Both the position numbers and the translations under genes were made by a program. Shown here in pieces: positions 1-5,068 of a DNA stretch of 8,388 bases. The DNA lies in NCBI GenBank assembly GCA_013362385.1, contig JABFWC010000406.1, positions 1 to 8,388 of the forward strand, in the 5' to 3' direction. Position 1 is the first letter of the stretch, and every line of letters begins with the position of its first letter. Origin of the DNA: Pseudarthrobacter sp. (GTDB lineage Bacteria; Actinomycetota; Actinomycetes; Actinomycetales; Micrococcaceae). The notes under the pieces are model-generated. The model made no database searches. It worked only from the letters and a program-made list of their open reading frames with translations, and had not been told where the DNA came from.

Positions 1-161
1 GTTTTCTGTGGCACTGGCCTGCGGGTTACCCCGAGTGGGCGTTACCCACCACCCTGCCCTGTGGAGCCCGGACGTTCCTCGAGCCACCTGCGTGGCGCGC
101 GGCCGTCTGGCTGTCCCATCCGCCGTCCAGTCTACCGGCGCCGCGGCGGTCCCTTCGCCGG

Positions 162-176
162 TAGGATCGGACGGTG
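162..176 (+). promoter_or_regulatory. Predicted leaderless promoter of yaaA (-10 TAGGAT)
   Basis: TAGGAT at 162-167 fits the actinobacterial -10 pattern TANNNT. Only six bases separate it from the GTG at 174, so transcription would begin at or next to the start codon. No Shine-Dalgarno sequence lies in front of that GTG. No convincing -35 element is visible. The leaderless reading is inferred from spacing alone. Confidence 0.5.
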
Positions 177-938
177 CTGATTCTGCTTCCGCCTTCCGAA
201 GGCAAGACACCCGCGGTCCGTGGATCCGCCGTCGACTGGCCGGCGCTGAGCTTTCCCCGGCTGAACGCCTACCGGGCGAAAGTCCTGGAGGCCCTGGGCA
301 CGGTCAGTGCGCACGAGGATGCCCTCGCCCTGCTGGGCGTGGGAGCTTCACTGAGGGACGACGTCGAACGCAACACGCGCCTGCGCGCCGAACCGGCTGC
401 ACCGGCGCACCGCATCTACTCGGGCGTCCTCTACGACGCGCTGGGCTACGCGTCCCTGACGCCGGCGCAGCGGCGCAAGGCCGACGCGTCCGTCCTGGTA
501 GTATCGGCGCTCTGGGGCGCCATCCGCCTCGGCGACAGCGTCCCCGCCTACCGGCTGTCCATGGGAACCTCACTGCCCGACGTCGGGCGGCTTGCAACGT
601 TCTGGAAGCCGCAGCTCACCGACGCGCTCGAAGAGGCTGTCTCCGGCCACCTGCTGGTGGACTGCCGGTCGAGCACCTACGCCGCGGCCTGGGCGCCGCC
701 GGCGGATCAGACTGTTACGGTCAATGTCTTCACCGAAGCCGCCGGGGTCCGCAAGGTGGTCAGCCATTTCGCCAAACACACCCGCGGCGAACTCGCGCGG
801 CACCTGCTGGCGCGCCGCGGCAAGGCACCTGCAACGCCGTCGGAGGCCCTGAAAGCCGCCCAGGAGAAATGGCAGGCGGAACTGGTGGCCGGTTCGGCGC
901 GCAAGCCACACGCCCTGAACATCATTCTCCCGGGCTGA
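174..938 (+). CDS. yaaA: YaaA family peroxide-stress protein (DUF328)
   Basis: The protein has 254 residues, close to the 258 of E. coli YaaA. It opens with MLILLPPSEGKTP, the family N-terminus (SPAK-like in E. coli). Further family segments are YSGVLYDALG near residue 82, VSALWGAIRLGDSVPAYRLSMG around 110-130, a Trp at 144, and SHFAKHTRGELAR around 197-209, which matches the E. coli stretch around FYAKKARG. E. coli YaaA is cytoplasmic, belongs to the OxyR regulon and limits intracellular free iron and DNA damage under peroxide; its biochemical mechanism is not settled. The GTG at 174 is chosen because it gives the conserved N-terminus and sits six bases after a TANNNT -10 element. The gene converges on the zinc-ribbon gene with a 12-base gap (939-950) that has no room for a terminator. 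Family assignment is firm; the role is by homology. Confidence 0.9.
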   Translation: MLILLPPSEGKTPAVRGSAVDWPALSFPRLNAYRAKVLEALGTVSAHEDALALLGVGASLRDDVERNTRLRAEPAAPAHRIYSGVLYDALGYASLTPAQRRKADASVLVVSALWGAIRLGDSVPAYRLSMGTSLPDVGRLATFWKPQLTDALEEAVSGHLLVDCRSSTYAAAWAPPADQTVTVNVFTEAAGVRKVVSHFAKHTRGELARHLLARRGKAPATPSEALKAAQEKWQAELVAGSARKPHALNIILPG

Positions 939-950
939 TCCCGCGGCCGC

Positions 951-1688
951 TCAGGACCAGTCGTCGGAGCGGACCAGGATGGCGCCGGAGTCGGGGCAAA
1001 ACACGATGTCCTCCGGCGCGGCGGCCTTGATCTCGGCGAGGTCGCCCGGGCTCAGTTTCATGCCCGATGCCTCGGAGGTGCCGTGGAACAGCCGGGCCGC
1101 GCCCACGCCGCGGCGGGCCAGCGTCTTTTCATAGACAGCCAGCAGGGCGGCGTCCAGGCCGCCGGCGAATTCGTTCCGCCTGGTCTGCAGCGCGTCGGCC
1201 TCGGCGTCAACCCCTGCCAGCGCGGCGTCGAGTTCCGCGCGGATGCCGGCGAACGAACCTTGGATGTCATCGACGATGCGCTGCTGGGCGGCCTGGCGCT
1301 CCCGCAGCGTGTCCAGCCGCTCCAGGACCTCCAGTTCAACGTCCTCCAGGTCCGAGCGCCGCTTGGTAAGCGAGGCGATGTCTTTCTGGAGGGCCACAAG
1401 GTCCTTGGACAGGCCCGTGCCGCTGTTGAGCCGCGCCTCGTCGCGTTCGATGCGGGAGGCAACCTGCTCGACGTCGGCCTCCGCCCGCTTCAGTTCGGCC
1501 TCGGCATCGTGCACGGCCACCTTCGCAGCGCCCAGTTCGCCGTTGGCGACGGACAGGGCGGCTTCGAGGTCCTTGATCCGGGGGTCGTTTTCCAGCGTGC
1601 GGCGGCGGGTGGCAAGGGCCTTCAGGCCGGCATCCAGCCCCTGCAGTTCGAGCAACTTCAACTGTTCCGCCGGTGCTGCCTTGGCCAC
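951..1688 (-). CDS. Coiled-coil protein with degenerate C4-type zinc ribbon
   Basis: The protein has 245 residues. Residues about 8-175 are a long charged heptad-rich region, very likely an antiparallel coiled coil. The C-terminus (about 195-245) has the shape of the C4-type zinc ribbon family typified by M. tuberculosis Rv2229c: a helical stretch MKLSPGDLAEIKAAAPEDI followed by a strand ending in GAILVRSDD. The usual two CxxC pairs are largely lost: the first is Ser205-x2-Ser208 and the second Cys231-x2-Ser234, so zinc binding as in the family is unlikely. The GTG start at 1688 has a good ribosome binding site, GGAGG at 1694-1698 (minus strand), five bases away. The gene lies downstream of nif3 in the same direction with a 101-base gap; this pairing also occurs in mycobacteria (Rv2230c-Rv2229c). 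No specific function is established for the family; a role in RNA or protein binding would be a guess. Confidence 0.85.
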   Translation of the reverse strand: MAKAAPAEQLKLLELQGLDAGLKALATRRRTLENDPRIKDLEAALSVANGELGAAKVAVHDAEAELKRAEADVEQVASRIERDEARLNSGTGLSKDLVALQKDIASLTKRRSDLEDVELEVLERLDTLRERQAAQQRIVDDIQGSFAGIRAELDAALAGVDAEADALQTRRNEFAGGLDAALLAVYEKTLARRGVGAARLFHGTSEASGMKLSPGDLAEIKAAAPEDIVFCPDSGAILVRSDDWS

Positions 1689-1693
1689 TGTTA

Positions 1694-1698
1694 CCTCC
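1694..1698 (-). promoter_or_regulatory. Ribosome binding site of the zinc-ribbon gene
   Basis: GGAGG on the minus strand, five bases upstream of the GTG at 1688. This supports a GTG start and shows that this gene, unlike several neighbours, has a conventional leader. Confidence 0.8.
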
Positions 1699-1724
1699 GC
1701 TTGAGACCTGCCGGCCGGGGCCGG

Positions 1725-1753
1725 GCGCCGAACCGGCGCTTCCTAGACTCTAG
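1725..1753 (-). promoter_or_regulatory. Candidate promoter and leader hairpin before the zinc-ribbon gene
   Basis: On the minus strand TAGAGT (1747-1752) is a possible -10 element, and it lies inside a short perfect palindrome, CTAGA-c-TCTAG (1743-1753). Just downstream, GCGCCG and CGGCGC (1725-1739) can pair with a three-base loop near the start of the predicted transcript. No -35 element is recognisable. The zinc-ribbon gene may therefore have its own promoter as well as read-through from nif3. This is inferred from sequence only. Confidence 0.3.
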
Positions 1754-1789
1754 CGCCTGGCCCGCCTGCCCGCCCGCCGCGCTTAGGGC

Positions 1790-2707
1790 TCAGCCGGGGG
1801 TCAGGATGAAGTCCCAGGGATCGCTGTTGGTGGTGCTGACCTGGATCTCCACGTCATGGCCCTGGTCTGACAGGACATTGCCAAGTGCCGCAGCGGCGGC
1901 CGGCAGCCAAAGCCACTCGCTGGCGAAGTGCGAGACATCCACCAGGTAGGGGCGGCCGTTCAGGGCGGCTTCGCGCGCCTCGGAGGCGGGGTGGTGCCGG
2001 AGGTCGGCGGTGACATAGACATCGGCGTTGCTCGCCCGGACCTCATTGAACAGCGAATCCCCGGCCCCGCCGCACACGGCGATGCGGCGCACCAGGCCGT
2101 CCTTGTCGCCCGAGACGCGCACTCCCCCGGCAACGGACGGCAGGATCCCGAACACCCTCGCGGCGAAATCCCCGAGGCTCATGGCGTCCGCCAGGTCCCC
2201 GACGCGTCCGATGCCTTCTTCCGGCAATCCGTTTGCCGCCACCGTGAGTGGTGCCACGTCCTGGAGTCCCAGGGCATCGGCCAGGACATCGGAGACGCCC
2301 CCGACGGCGGAGTCCCCGTTGGTGTGCACGGTCAGCAGCGCCGTTCCGGACTCGATCAGCCGGTGCACGGCCCGGCCCTTGGCCGTGGTGGCGGCAACCG
2401 ATGTGACACCCTTCAGCAGCAGCGGGTGGTGGGTAATGAGCAGTTCGGCCCCCCACTCCACCGCTTCCTCGATGACCTCAAGCGTGGGATCGACGGCGAA
2501 CATCACCTTGGTGACCGGGGCAGCGGGGTGGCCTGCCACCAGTCCCACCTCGTCCCAGTTCTCTGCGAGGGATTCGGGCCAGAGTTCCTCCACAGCCAGG
2601 AGCAGCTCGCCCAGTGTGGGCGCGTCCGCGCTTCCGGCCGTGGCGCCGGAGGAGGCGTCGGCGTCGTGTTCTGCCTGGCCGTTAACGTCGGTGTCCACAG
2701 GTTCCAT
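1790..2707 (-). CDS. Nif3-like dinuclear metal centre hexameric protein (GTP cyclohydrolase 1 type 2 homolog)
   Basis: The protein has 305 residues in the NIF3/YbgI/DUF34 family. Family metal ligands are visible: His93-His94 in LITHHPLLLKG, Asp132 in HTNGDSAVGG, and His260 with Glu264 in VDVSHFASEW. Members form toroidal hexamers with two metal ions per subunit; their substrate is not agreed, and the GTP cyclohydrolase label is inherited from one homolog. The ATG at 2707 is chosen because the homologous core begins soon after (TLGELLLAVEELWP, residue 31). The open frame continues upstream to 3247, but that part lies antisense to msrA and encodes nothing recognisable. The first 30 residues are acidic and low in complexity, so a slightly later start cannot be excluded. 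The gene is divergent from msrA and is followed by the zinc-ribbon gene, a neighbourhood shared with mycobacteria. Confidence 0.88.
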   Translation of the reverse strand: MEPVDTDVNGQAEHDADASSGATAGSADAPTLGELLLAVEELWPESLAENWDEVGLVAGHPAAPVTKVMFAVDPTLEVIEEAVEWGAELLITHHPLLLKGVTSVAATTAKGRAVHRLIESGTALLTVHTNGDSAVGGVSDVLADALGLQDVAPLTVAANGLPEEGIGRVGDLADAMSLGDFAARVFGILPSVAGGVRVSGDKDGLVRRIAVCGGAGDSLFNEVRASNADVYVTADLRHHPASEAREAALNGRPYLVDVSHFASEWLWLPAAAAALGNVLSDQGHDVEIQVSTTNSDPWDFILTPG

Positions 2708-2720
2708 AGTCTCAGTTTTA
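2705..2720 (-). promoter_or_regulatory. Possible leaderless promoter of the nif3 gene (-10 TAAAAC)
   Basis: On the minus strand TAAAAC (2715-2720) is followed by seven bases and then the ATG at 2705-2707, with no Shine-Dalgarno sequence between. The last base departs from TANNNT, so this is weaker than the similar sites before yaaA, the GntR gene and the dehydrogenase. Confidence 0.3.
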
Positions 2721-2749
2721 CCCCATCGCCATGCCGTGGCCGCATGTTG

Positions 2750-2790
2750 CCGGCGCCGCCGCCACCGCCCGGGAATCATCCGGCGCCGCC
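2750..2790 (+). repeat. Two 11-bp direct repeats upstream of msrA
   Basis: CCGGCGCCGCC occurs at 2750-2760 and again at 2780-2790, exactly 30 bases apart, in the 99-base region between the divergent nif3 and msrA starts. No clear -10 element for msrA was found in the region. The repeats could be protein-binding sites three helical turns apart, or chance in GC-rich sequence. Confidence 0.45.
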
Positions 2791-2806
2791 AACCATTGAA
2801 GAGGTC

Positions 2807-3331
2807 ATGAAAACTTTTGTTCTTGGCGGAGGCTGCTTCTGGTGCCTCGACGCCGTCTACCAGAAGACCCGGGGCGTCACCGCGGTGGTGTCCGGCTACA
2901 CGGGCGGCCACGACCCCCGCCCGGACTATTACTCGGTCTGCAGCGGAACCACCGGACACGCGGAGGTGGTGGCGGTGACCTTCGATGAGGAGGTCATTCC
3001 GGCCGAGGTCATCCTTGACATGTTCTTCGCCCTGCACGATCCCACCACGCTGAACCGGCAGGGGTACGACGTCGGCACGCAGTACCGTTCGTCCATGTTC
3101 TACGAGACCGACGAGGAGAAGGTCCTGTTCGAGGAAGCCATCGAGCGTAACCAGGCGCTGTGGCCGCACCCGATCGTCACGGAAGTGAGCAGGCTGCCCC
3201 GGTTCCATGTGGCTGAGGAATTCCACCAGAACTACTACGCCAAGCACCCCGAGCAGGGGTACTGCCAGGTGATCATCAACCCTAAGCTCGCCAAGGCCCG
3301 GAAATATTACTCTGCATGGCTTAACGCTTAG
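2807..3331 (+). CDS. msrA: Peptide methionine (S)-S-oxide reductase MsrA
   Basis: The protein has 174 residues, the compact MsrA form. It reduces the S epimer of methionine sulfoxide, free or in proteins, in the cytoplasm, using thioredoxin. The signature GGGCFWC holds the catalytic Cys10, followed by WCLDAVYQKTRGV and SGYTGG. Also present are Glu53 in GHAEVV, HDPTTLNRQGYDVGTQYRS (77-95) and the C-terminal resolving cysteine Cys153 in EQGYCQVIINPK. Only one C-terminal cysteine is seen, whereas E. coli MsrA has two. The ATG at 2807 gives the family N-terminus. Upstream GAAGAGG (2798-2804) looks like a ribosome binding site but is only two bases from the ATG, closer than usual; no alternative in-frame start is convincing. 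The open frame extends upstream to 1928 only as a shadow of nif3. Confidence 0.95.
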   Translation: MKTFVLGGGCFWCLDAVYQKTRGVTAVVSGYTGGHDPRPDYYSVCSGTTGHAEVVAVTFDEEVIPAEVILDMFFALHDPTTLNRQGYDVGTQYRSSMFYETDEEKVLFEEAIERNQALWPHPIVTEVSRLPRFHVAEEFHQNYYAKHPEQGYCQVIINPKLAKARKYYSAWLNA

Positions 3332-3351
3332 CCACCGTTACACGGCCTCGT

Positions 3352-3357
3352 TAGGCT
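3352..3357 (+). promoter_or_regulatory. Candidate -10 element of the cysK-cysE operon
   Basis: TAGGCT at 3352-3357 matches TANNNT and is identical to the -10 predicted before the GntR gene. A weak -35-like TTAGCC lies at 3328-3333 with an 18-base spacer, overlapping the msrA stop. The start point would be near 3364, giving a short leader of about 30 bases before cysK. No terminator is seen between msrA and cysK, so read-through from msrA is also possible. Confidence 0.4.
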
Positions 3358-3395
3358 GACCTCAGTATTCACCCTTCAGAGATAGGCGTATGTAC

Positions 3396-4331
3396 ATGGC
3401 AAGGATCTATGACGATGTAACGCAGCTGGTAGGCGGAACCCCGCTGGTCAAGCTGAACCGGCTCAGCGAGGGCCTGGATGCCACCGTCGCCGTCAAGCTC
3501 GAGTTCTACAACCCGGCCAACAGCGTCAAGGACCGTATCGGCGTTGCCATCATCGACGCCGCGGAAAAGTCGGGGGCGCTGAAGCCCGGCGGCACCATCG
3601 TCGAAGGCACCTCCGGCAACACCGGCATCGCGCTGGCCATGGTGGGCGCTGCCCGCGGCTACAAAGTCATCCTCACCATGCCGGAAACCATGTCCACCGA
3701 ACGCCGGGTCATGCTGCGCGCCTTTGGCGCCGAAATCGTCCTCACCCCCGGTTCCGAAGGCATGCGCGGGGCCGTCGAGAAGGCCCAGGAAATCGTGGCC
3801 AACACGGAGAACTCCGTGTGGGCGAAGCAGTTCGCCAATGAGGCCAACCCGGAAATCCACCGCCGTACCACGGCCGAGGAAGTCTGGGCCGACACCGACG
3901 GTGCCGTGGACATCTTTGTCTCCGGCATCGGCACCGGCGGCACCATCACCGGCGTCGGCCAGGTCCTGAAGGAGCGCAAGCCCGGCGTCCAGATCGTGGC
4001 CGTGGAGCCCAAGGACTCCCCCATCCTCAACGGCGGCGCCCCCGGGCCGCACAAGATCCAGGGCCTGGGCGCCAACTTCGTTCCGGAACTGCTGGACACC
4101 AATGTCTATGACGAGGTGCTGGATGCCACCCTCGAGGACTCGGTCCGCGTGGCCCGCGAGCTGGGCGTCAAGGAAGGCATCCTGGGCGGCATCTCCTCCG
4201 GCGCGATCGTCTGGGGTGCCCTGGAACTGGCCAAGCGTCCGGAAAACGCCGGCAAGCTGATCGTCGCAGTGGTGTGCGACTTCGGCGAGCGTTACATCTC
4301 CACCGTGCTCTATGACGACATCCGCGGCTGA
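3396..4331 (+). CDS. cysK: Cysteine synthase A (O-acetylserine sulfhydrylase)
   Basis: This PLP enzyme makes cysteine from O-acetylserine and sulfide in the cytoplasm. Counting from the ATG at 3396 (311 residues), the PLP lysine is Lys45 in NSVKDRIG, the substrate loop is GTSGNTG (71-77), the phosphate-binding loop is GTGGT (179-183), and GGISSGA (264-270) contacts the PLP ring. Another in-frame ATG lies at 3390 (313 residues). I prefer 3396 because the family N-terminus is [20 protein letters not shown] and AGATAGG-like sequence ending at 3386 is nine bases from it but only three from the first ATG. cysE follows after 41 bases, an arrangement also found in M. tuberculosis (cysK1-cysE), and the two products are expected to form the cysteine synthase complex. 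Confidence 0.95.
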   Translation: MARIYDDVTQLVGGTPLVKLNRLSEGLDATVAVKLEFYNPANSVKDRIGVAIIDAAEKSGALKPGGTIVEGTSGNTGIALAMVGAARGYKVILTMPETMSTERRVMLRAFGAEIVLTPGSEGMRGAVEKAQEIVANTENSVWAKQFANEANPEIHRRTTAEEVWADTDGAVDIFVSGIGTGGTITGVGQVLKERKPGVQIVAVEPKDSPILNGGAPGPHKIQGLGANFVPELLDTNVYDEVLDATLEDSVRVARELGVKEGILGGISSGAIVWGALELAKRPENAGKLIVAVVCDFGERYISTVLYDDIRG

Positions 4332-4372
4332 CACAAAGCCGTCGACCGCCCGTTTCCTGTAGAAAGAACTTT

Positions 4373-4957
4373 GTGGGCTTTTTCGCAAGACTGAAGGAAG
4401 ACCTCGACGCCGCCCGGTCCCACGACCCGGCGGCTCGAGGTTCTTTCGAAAACTTTTTCGCTTACTCCGGACTGCACGCCATCTGGATCCACCGGCTGAC
4501 GCACCGGATGTGGCAGAACCCCGCGCTCCGCTCCCCGGCACGCCTGCTGTCGCAGCTGGGCCGCTCCTGGACCGGCATCGAGATCCATCCGGGCGCCACG
4601 ATCGGCCGGCGGTTCTTCATCGACCACGGCATGGGCGTGGTCATCGGGGAGACCGCGGAGATCGGTGAAGACGTGATGATCTATCACGGGGTGACGCTGG
4701 GCGGCCGGTCGCTGGCTCGGATCAAACGCCACCCCACCATCGAAGACCGTGTGACCATTGGTGCCGGCGCCAAGATCCTAGGCCCGATCACCATCGGCCG
4801 TGACAGCGCCGTCGGAGCCAACGCCGTGGTGGTCAAGGATGCGCCGCCGGAATCCATCGTCACCGGTGTTCCAGCCAAGTGGCGCCACCGGGATGCGCAG
4901 CGGGAAACCAAGCCCGCTGTCGACCCGGCCGAGTACGACATCGAATACCGCATCTGA
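4373..4957 (+). CDS. cysE: Serine O-acetyltransferase (short, Gram-positive type)
   Basis: CysE transfers acetyl from acetyl-CoA to serine, the committed step of cysteine synthesis. The protein has 194 residues and lacks most of the long helical N-terminal domain of the 273-residue E. coli enzyme. A left-handed beta-helix of hexapeptide repeats covers about residues 70-160: [44 protein letters not shown]. The catalytic pair Asp84-His85 lies in [11 protein letters not shown], and GVTLGG (106-111) is the usual acetyl-CoA side motif. The last residue is Ile194, the anchor that inserts into the CysK active site in the cysteine synthase complex. The start is GTG at 4373; a weak purine-rich AGAAAG (4361-4366) lies six bases upstream. 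Cotranscription with cysK is likely. Confidence 0.95.
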   Translation: MGFFARLKEDLDAARSHDPAARGSFENFFAYSGLHAIWIHRLTHRMWQNPALRSPARLLSQLGRSWTGIEIHPGATIGRRFFIDHGMGVVIGETAEIGEDVMIYHGVTLGGRSLARIKRHPTIEDRVTIGAGAKILGPITIGRDSAVGANAVVVKDAPPESIVTGVPAKWRHRDAQRETKPAVDPAEYDIEYRI

Positions 4958-4963
4958 CACCCG

Positions 4964-4994
4964 GCTGCGGCGTGCCTGGCGGCCGCGCCGCAGC
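4964..4994. other. GC-rich hairpin downstream of cysE
   Basis: GCTGCGGCG (4964-4972) and CGCCGCAGC (4986-4994) form a perfect nine-base-pair stem with a 13-base loop, seven bases after the cysE stop. It has no T-run, so it is not a classical terminator by itself, but it stands directly before the main terminator and may protect the 3' end of the cysE message. Confidence 0.45.
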
Positions 4995-5005
4995 GGCTGC
5001 CGCGC

Positions 5006-5050
5006 AAAAGGCGGGCAGTTCCCGGATTTACCGGGAACTGCCCGCCTTTT
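5006..5050. terminator. Bidirectional intrinsic terminator between cysE and gnd
   Basis: Bases 5006-5025 and 5031-5050 are perfect reverse complements, 20 base pairs with the five-base loop ATTTA. The stem starts with AAAA and ends with TTTT, so each strand reads a GC-rich hairpin closing in a short T-run. It lies 48 bases after the cysE stop and 18 bases after the gnd stop, between converging genes, which is where a shared terminator is expected. Confidence 0.92.
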
Positions 5051-5068
5051 GGTTTGCGGCTGTCGGTC

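Noticed and set aside
35..49. GTGGG-N5-CCCAC hairpin and repeated GTTACCC near the left edge
   Set aside because: Too short for a terminator and no T-run; the upstream gene is outside the window, so no role can be assigned. Bases 1-161 otherwise hold nothing I can support.
939..950. Possible terminator between convergent yaaA and the zinc-ribbon gene
   Set aside because: The gap is 12 bases of GC-rich sequence without a hairpin plus T-run; any terminator would have to lie inside a coding region and I did not find one.
8..1030. Open frame of 340 codons on the + strand across yaaA
   Set aside because: It is an out-of-frame shadow of yaaA; the product is Arg/Pro/Gly-rich with no recognisable domain, whereas the 174-938 frame gives a clear YaaA protein.
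1928..2806. Upstream extension of the msrA frame on the + strand (293 extra codons)
   Set aside because: It is antisense to nif3. MsrA proteins of this type begin at the MKTFVLGGGCFWC segment.
2708..3247. Upstream extension of the nif3 frame on the minus strand (180 extra codons)
   Set aside because: It lies antisense to msrA and through the intergenic region, shows no homology to NIF3 proteins, and the family core starts just after the ATG at 2707.
3369..4541. Long minus-strand open frame opposite cysK and cysE (390 codons)
   Set aside because: Typical GC-rich antisense frame mirroring a strongly conserved gene on the other strand; no ribosome binding site or domain is seen.
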